Of a DNA stretch of 64,000 bases, positions 1 through 11,199 are shown in pieces. The notes beneath the pieces are model-generated. The model saw only the letters and a program-made list of their open reading frames with translations. It had not been told where the DNA came from and did not search any database. The stretch is from Symbiodinium microadriaticum (taxonomy: Eukaryota; Sar; Dinophyceae; Suessiales; Symbiodiniaceae): assembly GCA_001939145.1 (NCBI GenBank), contig LSRX01000483.1:391918-455917 (forward strand). Direction: 5' to 3'. The translations under genes were made by a program, and so were the position numbers. Position 1 is the stretch's first letter. Every line of letters begins with the position of its first letter.

Positions 1-1070
1 CATCAGCGCCGAAGAGAACTCTGCCAGCGCCACTCTATCCTCCACCGTCATGGCCGCCGCCAAGTCCCGCCAAGCTGCCCAGCCGCCGGCGTGAGCCGCC
101 TCCAACACACAACGGAGGTTGGCCACGGCGAGAGGAAGTCCGTGCAACTCCGGCTCCAAGGGAGGCGGCGGCGCCTTAGCTGGGGGCGGCATAGCCGGCG
201 GGGCCTTTCGCAGCATCGGCGGGCACGAGGAGGACATGGCTCGAAGCGGCGTCTAGCTGAAGTCTCAAAATCGGCGCTCGAGCGGAGTGACTGCGGCGAT
301 GCGCCGTTATCGCATGTTACTGCACACACACACGTGTGTTTCACAACAAGCTTGAACATGGCACCTTTTGTTTCTCGACCTTACACCATGCCTCGAGGTG
401 TCACGCCCGCTTCGCCGTGCCTACACGCTGCTATCTCCACGGATTTCAGCCGCTCGACAGCACAGCCAAGTAGCCTCCCTGGCTGAGAGGGGCCCATCCA
501 ATGCCGGCAACCTGGGTCTCTGCCTCGCCCGGACTCAAGAGAACAAAGAGTATGTCAGTCATGTCGCACGGCCACTGCTCGCAGCACCTCGCAGTAGAGA
601 AGGACTGCAGCGGCATGGCGAAAGGTACATGTCACTGCCCACTTTGGGACAGTCCATTGGTATTTCAGAGTTTCTACAGAGTTGCAAAGACACGAAAGAC
701 GCGGAAGACTCGCAATGCTTGTGCTGCTTGTGCTTGCTACTCTGAGCTCAGAGCTGAGCCAAAATCTGCTTGCGTTTGCCACGACCCTCCAAGCCGCGTC
801 GGCCGGCGGGTGCTGACGTGCGCTCAACGGTCCTTGCATCGGCCTCCAGGTGCTGCAAGAACATGCTCAGCTCCTGACACACGGCACTCAAAAGCGCCCC
901 AGCGGCTTTCCTCTTGATCGGGGGATGCGAAGACGACATCTGTAGTCCCTGCACATCGGCTTCAAGGACGTTGCAAGCTGCAGCCGATGTGTGGGCTTGA
1001 GGCTGCAACTGTCGCTGTTAGCAATTCAACACAATGACTCGCCTTCTAGCTCGCAATGGGTCCTACAGTC
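1..1070. other. No assignable gene; weak minus-strand exon candidate
   Basis: Nothing here is recognisable by family. The minus frame at about 748-1008 is open and has a plausible helical amino-acid pattern, so it may be an exon of the minus-strand cluster, but it has no motif. The first 360 bases are open on both strands with arginine- and proline-rich translations, which is what GC-rich non-coding DNA gives. Confidence 0.3.
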
Positions 1071-1400
1071 CTAGAAATCATACTGCAGCAAATCCGCCAT
1101 GGTCCATGCAACAGCCCCCCAAAATATTGGTGCCTTGCTGAGGCATTCCCCGCCGGCAGCTCCGTTGCCCAAATCAGAAATGGTGAATACAACAGCTGCA
1201 GCCAGAAGTTTCAACGTTTTATCCTTAGGTATCCTGGGCATCTTCGCGAAGCGCAGGTGTGCGCTGAATTCTTGGTCCTCGACCATGAACGGACAGTATA
1301 CGCCGATTGGAATATGGCAGTCAGTGGAACCCCGGTTCACCACTCCCAACACATACTCTCCCCCACCGGCATCCGTGTCACCACGCCTGTGCAGATACAT
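1071..1400 (-). CDS. Probable exon, unknown protein
   Basis: This is an open minus frame of about 109 codons with balanced composition, including a hydrophobic alanine-rich stretch and a glycine-rich segment (SDLGNGAAGG). It lies about 500 bp downstream of the RING-CH exons on the same strand. It could be a 3' exon of that gene or belong to the next gene of the cluster. I do not recognise a family, the splice borders are not resolved, and the frame does not start at a convincing methionine. Coding status is inferred only from composition and strand. Confidence 0.35.
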   Translation of the reverse strand: MYLHRRGDTDAGGGEYVLGVVNRGSTDCHIPIGVYCPFMVEDQEFSAHLRFAKMPRIPKDKTLKLLAAAVVFTISDLGNGAAGGECLSKAPIFWGAVAWTMADLLQYDF

Positions 1401-1896
1401 ATCGGGTTGTCAGTTGTGCGATGTCCACAAAATCAACAAAGGCCTACCCGGCTTTAGCCAGTCTCCTCATCGTCGCTGATCCTCAACATGACTATACCTC
1501 GATGCCGATCTTCAACCACCTAAGCAGCTTCCGACAACATGATCAAGGCGATCGAATCAGTTGCAAACCTTTGAGTCTGACCAGGGTTCACCGATCTTAG
1601 TGCGCCGCTTTGACAATCAGGAAAAGTCCCCTGATCAAGCCGTGAGAAAATCATGTGCATAACTACGAGCGCAAATCTTTAAACAATGAGGGACCAGAGC
1701 TTGCTCCAATACAAGATTGTCCGGCCTGATCCAGTTCAGGCACACGATGCCCTCGCGCATAATTCCGGGAAAGCTCGCAACCTGATCACGACCAGGTCAA
1801 TGCGCAAGCCCACACTGAAGATTTAGTTGCATGCGCAAGCCAGCGTGCAGCACACGAAGAAGTGCGGTCATTCTCTGCTTGCTGCCCGGACGACTC

Positions 1897-2640
1897 CTAA
1901 ACACCGGTCAGCAACACTTCATGTGCCTGTCTCTCCAGCTCCCGGCTGAAGTTCTCAGCGGAGCCGATGAAGCAGCGCTCCTGCCCACACAACGGGCTTG
2001 CACTGCTGCAGGCTGCACGGGCTACGCGGCAGCGGCAGCTCCGCATGCAAGGCCACTCTCCGTCCTCGATCAAGGCAGCCAGCTCCGGGCCCGTGAAGGA
2101 GGCCAAGAGCTCAGCCCCTCAGCGAGGTGTGCCGGGCAAAAGAAAGCAACAGACGCCGCCGTATATAGGTCGCTGTCAACGAGACGCGTGCTCGTCGGCG
2201 GATGGCAGGTGAACTCCGTCTTGCATACATTACAGATCCTGCGCGACATGACAACAACACGCTGTGGCACTTGGTAGCTTGGCAGTCTGATTCCGGCCTT
2301 TGTCTTGTATCATGATCGTAAAGGTCTGGATGAGTAGGCTGAGAAACAAGCACGGCCCGTTGCCACATTCGTAAACCTTGGCCACTGGCATATTCAGCAC
2401 TTCTTACCGCCCAGCATGGCCAGCACAAGGGATCTGGCATTTCAAGTGAACATACTTTTGTCCTCCTGAACATCGGCATGGGGAGATCAGTTCGTCTTCC
2501 TGGCAAGGTCAGCAAGCAGCTGACACCTGTGGTTCGGATCTCCAGGCCTCGTCGCCCTCGAAACAAAAGCGGCAAAGGCGATCCTCCTCCCCCTCCTCCT
2601 GGCACGATCCAACGTGGCTGGTGACCAGTAAAAGGAAGCA
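1897..2640 (-). CDS. RING-CH (RINGv) zinc-finger protein, MARCH-type E3 ligase-like
   Basis: This is a multi-exon minus-strand gene. Exon down to 2548 reads EEDRLCRFCFEGDE, giving the first Cys pair. Exon 2499-2439 reads EDELISPCRCSGGQKYVHL, the CxC-x6-His part of a RING-CH finger. Exon 2376-2298 continues LRMWQRAVLVSQPTHP, and the exon from 2238 down carries a further CNVCKTEFTC pair. Joining across GC-AG introns 2547-2500, 2438-2377 and 2297-2239 (48, 62 and 59 bp) keeps frame exactly and restores KCLRMWQR and RQRICNVC. The following stretch (ASFTGPELAALIE, then FSRELERQ, 2106-1897) resembles a region I remember in RINGv proteins of dinoflagellates. RINGv proteins usually act as membrane-associated ubiquitin ligases; no membrane helix is resolved here. 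The true start and the 3' end are not determined. Confidence 0.8.
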
Positions 2641-2810
2641 GTCAAAGCCTAAATGCAGAAATGCACGCAGTCCACCCGAAAGCAACAGCGCCAGAAAAAG
2701 ACGACGCTGATGCCAGTCGCAGGAATTCGGGTCATCCAAACCGTAAACCGAAAAACCTAAACCCTGCATCCAGTGTCTTCCACAATAGATTCGGAGTCCA
2801 TTAAAGTTTC

Positions 2811-5686
2811 ATGCTTGGGAGGCCAGAGCCTATAAGAGAAATTAGGAGACCAGGTAAGCTCTCCCACCGGAGCAGACACGCCAATACTGAAGGTCCTCAT
2901 TCTGTGCGGGTGGCGAAGCGGCTGTCACCGCCTCCAGAGGAAACACGAACAGATCACGATGACAAGAGAAAACCTGGTGACTCCGAGGGAAGTCTTCGAC
3001 AACCGTAGGAAGCTTGCGAAGTGCTTGACAAGCATGCGGCCTTCGATGATTCGGCAAGATGGCAAGCTTGTGCAGCATTGGTACCTCTTTTGTGGCAAAG
3101 TACCCCAGACAATTCCACGTCCAGTGGTTCACCGACGTCACCTCGCGATCTGCGAATCGGGCAGCGGAGTGTCGGACAGCGCCTCTGCCAAAGCACGGAG
3201 CACTGGTACAGCTTGCTACCCGCTCAATCTGAGGGCAACACAGTTTCCATCTTCTCAGGCCCATTGCTGAGGCCATCTCTATATTACGCTTCTGCGTATG
3301 TGCATTCGAGCTGAATCACTGGCGCACTCGGCGATTCAACAGGCACGTGCAAAAGGGAAAGTAGAACGAGCAGAACTCTGGCATGCGGCAGCACCAACCA
3401 GCCATCAGTCTTTCCTGCGGATTGTGGTCTATGGCACAGTGATGCGCGGTGGTCCCAGGACTCGCTCGCTTCAGCTGTCCAAGGTCGCGTCCTCGGGCGA
3501 TCCCAAAGGTCATGCTGACCCGATAGCTGCTCACACAACCAGCTGTCCTTCTGGACTTCAGCATGTTGCTGGCCTCTGAGCACCCACAGACACAGATCGA
3601 CACAGCTGCCATCTTCGAGAATGAGGCCTCTTTTCGCAAAGACGCGCTCCCATCCCTCAGCGAATTTCTTCGAATACCTGGCATTCTCTGGGCTAGCATG
3701 GATCAAGGCAAGGACTCAAAACAAGAGAGTCAGACCCATAGGTGGCACCAGTGCTACCGACAGCTTTGTGGGCTATGTCCGCCTGCAGTGGCTCCGTGCG
3801 AGTTTTGTGCGGGAGGGAGCCTAATCACATACCATGCAAGATTGGAGGACGGAAAGGGCGATAGCCCAGGGAGCCGTTGAAGGTCATGAACCATGCCGCT
3901 TTGCTCCGGGGCATCTTTTCTGTGCAAAGTTGAGGTACGACAAAAGCAAGAATCCAGGAGTTTGAAGTCAGTGGCACGGTGACACAGAACGGCTCTCAAA
4001 ACGAGTGTCGAGCGCAAGGCCTTCGACGTGCTCTCGCCACACTGCATGGGTGTGGCGCACGCGGTGCCACATGGAGGGCCCTGGCAACGACGCTCTCATT
4101 CGCTCTCCACTCACCTTTGCCGATTCTCGGTGCTCCACTCCCGCCTCGGAGAGCCGAACGGAGCTTGTTCCTAAGCCACGGGCCTGACGGAGTGCTCTCG
4201 AACTCACGGGTCAAGACCGGACAGGACAGGAGGGACGGCGGGTTCTCTCAGGGCAGCTCCCATGCTCTGGCTGTTGGCCGGCCTGAGACTCGAGAGTTGG
4301 TCAGCAAGTTTGACTTTGAGCTCTGGAAAACCCTTCCCATAAGACTCCAGCAAAGAGAACGCAGAGCCTCAGACACATCCACAAACACACACACACACAC
4401 ACACACACCCACCATGAGGAAGGTCGGGCCCTTAGAGAACTTGGCTGCCAGCCATGGCAAGGCCTGCCTGCGGTTGGATCAAATCTTGTCTGGAAAATAG
4501 CTGCGAAATCGCAACATCCTTGCAAGATTCCAAAAACAGATGACAAGAAATCTAATCCGTGCCACCCAACGGAGGCGCGATCCCGACTTTTGGCTCCGAT
4601 GTGGAAGCGGGCGCTTGAAGTGGCAGCGGGCCGGAGTCTGACTTGCTGGGGCTGACCTGTGCTTAGGCTTGCGCCCAGGCTGTTCTGATGCCCTGCTCTC
4701 CGATGGGGGTTCCAGCTGAGTCTGTTGTCAGGCAGGAAGACAACAGTCCGCAATTCGTTTCTGAAGCTCCTGCTCACTTTGGCCTCTCCACTAACAAGCC
4801 ACTTGCTTGTTGCATCAGATCCAGGCACAGCGTCTCTCGCCGAAGTAGGGGAAGATCGTTATCTGTTCCCTCTGGCATGATCGCGCCACCGGAATTCAGA
4901 CCGAAGGGCACTAGAGTAGCGATCGAAACTTTGCATATGCTGGCGTTACCTGTGCATGATCACTGTAGGAATGCAAGCTAAAGCGAAAACATCCTGATGC
5001 AATCGGCAAGGGCTTCCACTCGGGGTCAAAGCAGCCCAACCCGCGGCTGCAAAATCACATCGGGGCTTCTCTGCGCATTGGGCGCATTTATGGCCGCAAG
5101 GCTGGTTCATCCCAGCTATCGGGTAGAGTGTCCGAGACTCCTGGTGTTCACACGAGCACCTTACGGCCACCTATGACGAGTCTCATGAAGCATGCTAGAC
5201 GCTTGTCCAAAGATGGAAAGCTCAACTCCATGCTGGCTGTCAAAAGCGGGATTGGAAAACAAAGCACCTATTCACAAATGTAAGCTAGTCGTGCAGTCGA
5301 ACAATAGGCGGCACTTCAGCATGCTCCGCATGCGCATGCTACAAGCAGCCAGTGGAGCTGGGTGATACAGGTACAGGCTAACAGGTGCCGCATGTGAATT
5401 GACCTTGGCTTCGGGACAGCAAGAACCAAACAGACAGGGCGGGAAATCTCGGTGTGCACATGTATCTTGGGTCATCATGTTGCAGCCAAGCAGCTGTATA
5501 CAAAATCCAGCAGCATCCTGAGCCAAAAGCCCCGCAGGGCATTGGCAGGTGCACCTTCGTGCCGCCTGAGAGAAGACCTGACTACGTCTGCATGCAAGCC
5601 AAAAGCCTTTTTTGTTATGGTGCCTTGTTCTGCTGTTCTGTTCTGCCAGCCAGGAACTCTGCACTTAGTCTAGCGAAAGTGAGTGT
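2811..5686. other. Unassigned interval with several short ORFs
   Basis: No family is secure. On plus, 3298-3400 has a pattern like one pentatricopeptide repeat (SAIQQARAKGKVERAELWH), but no second repeat is visible nearby. On minus, 3284-3706 is open with a plausible protein pattern (KKFAEGWERVFAKRG). A short (AC)n microsatellite lies at about 4387-4410. The rest, including 4.9-5.7 kb, shows only short frames on both strands. Confidence 0.25.
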
Positions 5687-6049
5687 TTACGGCAGAACAG
5701 ACTTCTGCATCTCAACCTCAAATGTAAATTCCTGCAATCGCCTCCATTGTGGAGAGCTTTTGCTCCATTCACGCAACACCAGACGAGCACAAAGTGTGGT
5801 TCCGACTTGCGAGATATGCGTGGCACGTCGTTTCATGTAGCGTGCATGGAATAGCCGAATAGCCCAGACCTCGGTGCCTGAGCTCTGGATAATGTGTCCA
5901 GGCTTCTCCATGGCAGGAAAGCGGTCGAGATTTTGAATGCATCCCGGCCAGGAAAGACATGTCTGCCTAACCAAAGAAAAAGGGGCCAAGTTACTCCGGC
6001 TCCTGCAAAGCACCTCTGTGCCACCGACATCTCCAAGTCTGAAGGGCAA
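5687..6049 (-). CDS. Probable exon, unknown protein
   Basis: A minus frame of 120 codons has natural-looking composition, for example GTEVWAIRLFHARYMKRR followed by a basic and aromatic helix-like segment. It is on the same strand as the recognised genes to its right. I see no domain motif. Competing frames on the same strand are shorter and less protein-like. The first methionine is probably not the real start, because dinoflagellate genes here are cut into short exons. Confidence 0.35.
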   Translation of the reverse strand: MPFRLGDVGGTEVLCRSRSNLAPFSLVRQTCLSWPGCIQNLDRFPAMEKPGHIIQSSGTEVWAIRLFHARYMKRRATHISQVGTTLCARLVLREWSKSSPQWRRLQEFTFEVEMQKSVLP

Positions 6050-8822
6050 AGATAACGACCACGTGAGTGTTCTAGATTTCTAGACACTCTATGACGCAAA
6101 CGATGAGGTGCTTAGCAAGTGATAATGGCCACGATGCAGTCACACTTCGATGACATCGGTGCAAGTGCCAATACGGGGTCCTGACGTCAGGAGTCGCCGG
6201 AATGCGCTGGCATGAAGTCTGCGACACCAGACGTGCAAGCAGGCTGCCTGGCACAGTCGCCAGCTCTCGCAAGCTTGGCGACGCCAGTATCCTGCTCACA
6301 TCACAGCTAGCACGTCGCACAGAGACGGATGGCTTGTGGCACGTTCTGCAAACACCTCAGCGAGCTGCTCTGTATCTTGGCACCTGGGATACAGAGATCC
6401 GCAAAAGTGTGCAGGAGCTGAGCGCAGACATCGGCTTGCTGGCCGCAATCGTGCCGAGGATTGAACAGCTAAGGCATCGATGGTGGCATCCTTTGCCAAA
6501 AAGTTCGATCAGGTGGTGGTACACGGACCAGGTGCATGGAGGATGTTGCCTTGTGGGTTGATTCGCCTTACGCCATCACCTCGAACACACATCATGTCTC
6601 AACCAGGATAGGCCGATGCTATCCGGGGCATCTACCCCATCTTGCAGCTTCCTGAAGGGCCCAGGCTCCTGTGCACTCGCCCAGTGCAAAGACGAATTAC
6701 GAGCTGCTAAACATCTCTGATATCTATGACCTCAGGACGAAGTATGCCGGCCTCCAGTGTTTGTAATGCCTCCAGCACTAGCACGCGGGGCGCACCAGCC
6801 CGACGGTGCGACTTGCACGAAGTCTGGCCTGTGCCAGCTGGCGCTCATCTAGACCACTCTGCCTCGGAACATCGTGGAACATCCTGGAACAACACAACAG
6901 CGTTTCCGGGCCATCCTGGACCCGGGCATGGGGAGCTGCATAGTGCGTTTCCTAGCAACGGCTCGAACTGCCTGACATACTGCACCCGGCTGCACGCGGC
7001 TGCACCATGAGCATGCGTTGGCCCAACTTCCGTCTGCGTGCACTGCCTCCGCTAGCTCCCCACGCACCAAGGAATCAAGATGTGTGGCCTCAGGGAGATC
7101 GGAGCTGATTGGCTTCTCCACCAAAGCGCACCGGAAGTTCCCTTCGAGCATTGAGACTCTGACTCCGCACACTGCTCGGGTCAGGTCACATGCGATCTGT
7201 TGAGCCTCGCAGGAAGAGCACGGAACTTCAAGCGACCACTCCTGTAAACGTCTCGAAACGGACTTGGCGAAACCACGGCACCTCCGCATCTACGTCCGAT
7301 TTGCACACCAGCTTGGAGACAAGTCTCGCCGCCGGGTACCTGTCTTTGTCAAGACAATGTCGTGCACAGTGCAAATCCTTGGCCAAGCTGCCACATAGAG
7401 CTTGAGCTGGAGACTTTGCGCACGCTGTGTCGATAGAGGTTCTGCTGTTCACGCAAAGCTCGACAAGGGTCTGGCAAATGTGTTAGGAAGGCATCAACCC
7501 ACGTAGATTTGACATCACACTAGGCCAGAGGTTGCACACAAGCAGAACATGGAAATGCACAAAAGAAAGCCTTGCACGCACACCTCCAAGCCTTCAGTCT
7601 GGTTTTTCTACAAGTGCAGAGTGCGTACCCTTTACGGGGCTGTCAATGACGACTTTTAGGCCAGCCCACGGCCTTCTGCACATCTCGGAGCGCAGCCAGC
7701 AAGGCTGTGGTCCCTGAACCAGACGACGCACCAGAGAGCAAATCAGAGAACAAGATCATCGCAGGCGGACCTGCTGGGTCAGCGCTCAGGGCCAAGGCTG
7801 CCAGGGCTGCGACTGCTTCAGCCTCAGTACCGAGCATGCTCCCTGATGTCCTTCGATCACCATCCTCCCTCTCACGAGCTTTCCGCCTCCAAGGTGGACG
7901 GACTGCCAGCAGCAACCATATCAACGAGGGGTTGAATTTGACTGTGCTCCTCACCTCCAAACTAAACAGACCATGTCTGCTCAATGCTTGGACTCAAGCC
8001 ATGTCAACAAATTCACAAACGAAACTGACCTGTGCCCGGGATCCTGTCGTGAATCACGTCGCTGTCACGGCTCACGTCCTGACATACCCGACTCCAATCC
8101 GTCGAGCCGTGTTGAGGCAGACATCTGCGCTTGATTCTCTTGTTTCGAACACGCCCCTCGTTGCCGAGACCCGGAAGTCTGCACTCTCCCTGGGAAGCGA
8201 AAAGAGCGTCCATTCACTCTGCCGTCTGCAGTAGGCCAGTAGGCCAACCCAACCGGAGAAAGTATTTACGCCCAGGAACGAACAACGACACTACGCCTTG
8301 TATGGGCATGGAGAAAAGGCGGAGCTGGACTGTGGTAAACTTTCCGACCGCGACACACTGCAGCAATTCGCGTCTACTTGCCCAATAACCAAAACCCCCC
8401 ACTTCTGGAGATGTCGTGCACTCCCCCCTTGCGGCTAACGGCTCCATCCGCAACCTTTTGTGGACAGACATGTTTGGAGCGCATGGAGCGGCATATTTTC
8501 CAGCTACATGTAAGCACGCTTTTCCAATTGCCAGTTGGGGAAACCTTTAGCAGCCAGCCAACGTCCGGCAGAGATTGTTGCAGCGGGAGCCTTGCAAAGT
8601 TTCTTTCGAAGAGACAGGCTGCTAGGAAACAATACACCCCAGCCTGTTGTGTGTCTCATAGATGTTTTCTTCGCAATATCGGTAACTGTTTCGATAACTG
8701 TCTAAACGGCGACAAGATGTTCACGAGTCGAGAAGTCTGATCGGATGGCAACCCTTGTACTTGCATCTGCTTGGAGAAGCGTTTGGATTCAGAAGAGTAC
8801 TATGGCGCCATTCCGCTTGCCA
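6050..8822. other. Unassigned interval; two minus-strand exon candidates
   Basis: Two minus frames look more protein-like than their competitors. The frame at 7289-6849 includes a cysteine-rich segment followed by VEKPISSDLPEATHLDSLV. The frame at 7984-7643 is alanine- and leucine-rich and contains AMILFSDLLSGASSGSG before a short charged tail. A plus frame at 6202-6561 is also open, with an amphipathic stretch. None has a recognisable domain. Confidence 0.3.
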
Positions 8823-9731
8823 CTAGAGAAATGCTGTAAGGAGCCATCCCCAACTCCAGCAATCATCGATTGGATCTGAACAATTCTGAACAGCGATCAG
8901 GTGCCGTCGTGGCCAGGAACATCCACCCTCAAGTAGAGCAGTGCCGGTCTCACAAACAGTAGCATCAACCGATAGGGTAAGACAGTCAAGCAGTAATTCA
9001 GAAGTTGTCCTGTGCCAAAGCTTCTGGATCCCCAGTTCTGCACAACTCGGCAGGGTCTGAAACCTATCTACTTCTGGCGTCAACTTAGTTGGCACTGGTT
9101 GCTTCTGGATTCGGCACGGACTCCCCGCATCACCTGTGCCCGTGTTGGCCATGCTGGGACTTGCAGCCCTGGTGGCTCCAACTGCCGACTCGACCAATGC
9201 AAAGAAACGGTTCCACACGTCAAGCGAGGTAGGGTTCACTGTGTCCGCCATGAGGTTGGACCGCAAGTGTTTGGACGCCTGCGCTAGCAAGAAGTTCTCA
9301 AAGCAAAGAATGCCCCTCACATACAGAAGAACGATTCGTGATCTTGCCACTTCGTCTATCGGAATGAAGGTTTGCCTCCTCGAAAGCATGTGCGAAGGCC
9401 AGTGCATCGCCGCTGCAGCGTCGGAACCTGCCATGCCGACGATTTCTAGGATGCCATTCAAATATACACACTGCAGGGCACTCGGCACCGACTCTGTGTC
9501 CAGAGCTGTCCACCATCTGTCAACCCGCAGTTTTTGCAGACGCTGTTCGTCGCAGTTATCGTCGATGCGGGATCTTTGAAATGAAAGCTGAAGACGCTCT
9601 ATCCATCTACCGGTGCCGCGGGAGCTGTGGGTATTCCATAGCCAGCACCTTCTCAGAAAGCTGCTAGTCAAAACTGTAACTTGTGCAGGTCTTAAACGCT
9701 CGTTTCCTGCCCGAGCCTGCTTCACCTCCAT
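8823..9731 (-). CDS. 302-codon ORF, hypothetical protein
   Basis: This is the longest uninterrupted non-repetitive reading frame in the window, so it stands out where most exons are under 150 bp. It has ordinary composition with several tryptophans. The middle, around WNRFFALVESAVGATRAAS, looks like an amphipathic helix and another part is hydrophobic (RIVLLYVRGILCFENFLLAQ). I recognise no family. It may be a long exon, a retroposed (intron-poor) gene, or a mobile-element ORF. The methionine at 9731 is only the first in frame; a minus-strand frame also continues upstream with tryptophan-rich sequence (9930-9664). Confidence 0.45.
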   Translation of the reverse strand: MEVKQARAGNERLRPAQVTVLTSSFLRRCWLWNTHSSRGTGRWIERLQLSFQRSRIDDNCDEQRLQKLRVDRWWTALDTESVPSALQCVYLNGILEIVGMAGSDAAAAMHWPSHMLSRRQTFIPIDEVARSRIVLLYVRGILCFENFLLAQASKHLRSNLMADTVNPTSLDVWNRFFALVESAVGATRAASPSMANTGTGDAGSPCRIQKQPVPTKLTPEVDRFQTLPSCAELGIQKLWHRTTSELLLDCLTLSVDATVCETGTALLEGGCSWPRRHLIAVQNCSDPIDDCWSWGWLLTAFL

Positions 9732-10083
9732 ACCCCCCGGAGGTCCAAGTCTTGTCTGCCCATTGGTCCTTTCGTGACACTATGACCGGCTGCAAAGACG
9801 GCAAGGAACAGCAATCAAAGGTCTTCCAGAAGTTCAAGACTGCCTGCCACCAAGCTTCAGACTTCCCATCCCACCAATCGTCCCTCCAATGACTCTGACC
9901 CTTCAGAAGGGAGCAAGAGTCAGAGTTCAATTACACCTCCAAGTCAGAGCAGATATCACTAATCACAGAAATCCATGCCTGCCACCATTCCTCCCACTCG
10001 TCGTCAGACCACTGCTGGCGGGATGCCCACCAAGCATGCCACTCCTAAGCTTCACCAGCCAAGCACTTTGCCTGCACTGGTCC

Positions 10084-10159
10084 ATATGTCTCCAAAACCC
10101 AAAAAAAGGGGTCGAGTAGCTATATGTCTCTAAAACCCAAAAAAAGGGGTCGAGTAGCT
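10084..10159. repeat. 38-bp tandem duplication
   Basis: Two adjacent copies of a 38-bp unit (10084-10121 and 10122-10159) contain AAAAAAAGGGGTCGAGTAGC and differ at only one or two positions. The pair lies in a minus-strand tryptophan-rich frame (10323-10120) and would disrupt it. It is a recent local duplication. Confidence 0.9.
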
Positions 10160-10465
10160 TCGTCAGTCCATGCCTCCCACCGTCTCACTGTCCAGTCAAC
10201 TGCAGTGTCTCCAATACGCTCCCATCCGGGTTGACTCCACTGCTCCGACAGAAGCTCTTGAATCTGAGCGAGGCAACAGCGAGGCGAAAGAATGGCCAAG
10301 ACTTGGTGGCTGACCGAGCGCATCCGAATCGGAGCGACGCTTGCTGCATGCGTCAGCTACATCCTGCCTCGGGACTTTCTTTGAGTCCTTCACCATACAA
10401 TCTCAAGTACATGAAAATGCTGTCGCAAGGGCTCACAGCCAAGTGCAGAAGTTTCAGCGAGTCAT

Positions 10466-11175
10466 TCAATGGTAGCGGGTCCGAAAATGTATTCGATCCA
10501 CGTGTGGTACCTGCAGTTGTGATACAATGACATTATGCGCATCCACGACATCTGTGGTGGTCGTCGCGGGGCACTCGAGAAGCCTCAGCATGGCTGCGAC
10601 GATTCCAGAGGTTTCCACGTCTGACGTCTCCTTGGCGTACTCCAGGATGGCCTCCGAGATCCAGGCCAAACTACACCCAGAGAAGCCCATTGGGGCACAT
10701 GCTCTTCGAGCGCCCTCCCTCGCTCCCTCCCTCCCCCACGTCAACGTTTCGGCCTCCAGGTGCCACTCAGTCAGGCCTTTCCTTAGAAGTCAGGGCAGGA
10801 TCGCGTCCCGTGCGAGGTGGGAGATGCGCTCTGCGCAACACGCTTCGATGCCGACGCGCGTCGCAGCCAACCACTCTGAGACGGCCTTCTCCAAGTTGTC
10901 CTTAAACTCCTGAATTGCAGCCGCGAAGAATCATCGAGAAGGCATCCAGGGAAAGTACTATTCGCCTGTGTGCCATGATGACAGGATCAACGAGCGTCCT
11001 GATGAAGCTTGCTATAGACAAACAAGTGCGTTTCCTGCTTCTCCCTGAAGAAGTGGCCGTAGTGCGCCATGAAATGTTTCAGGTAGCCCCCGAAACCTTC
11101 AACATCTGTGTACCAGCTCTTGAACTCCCCGAGCAGGGGTTCTTGCCATGCCATGGCACGGCCGGCAAAACCCAC
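10466..11175 (-). CDS. Three probable exons of one unknown helical protein
   Basis: Three minus-strand blocks have strong coding-like composition. About 11175-10987 contains FKSWYTDVEGFGGYLKHF. About 10915-10795 contains EFKDNLEKAVSEWLAATRVG. About 10700-10490 contains AWISEAILEYAKETSDVET. All are alpha-helical in appearance, in the same orientation and separated by short gaps, consistent with one gene of the minus cluster. Joins between them were not resolved base by base. I do not recognise the family. The 302-codon frame at 9731-8823 lies downstream and could belong to the same transcript. Confidence 0.4.
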
Positions 11176-11199
11176 AGCTGTCCGAAGCTATCATGAAGC

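Noticed and set aside
3298-3400. Pentatricopeptide-repeat gene
   Set aside because: Only one degenerate repeat-like stretch is visible; at least a second repeat in register would be needed.
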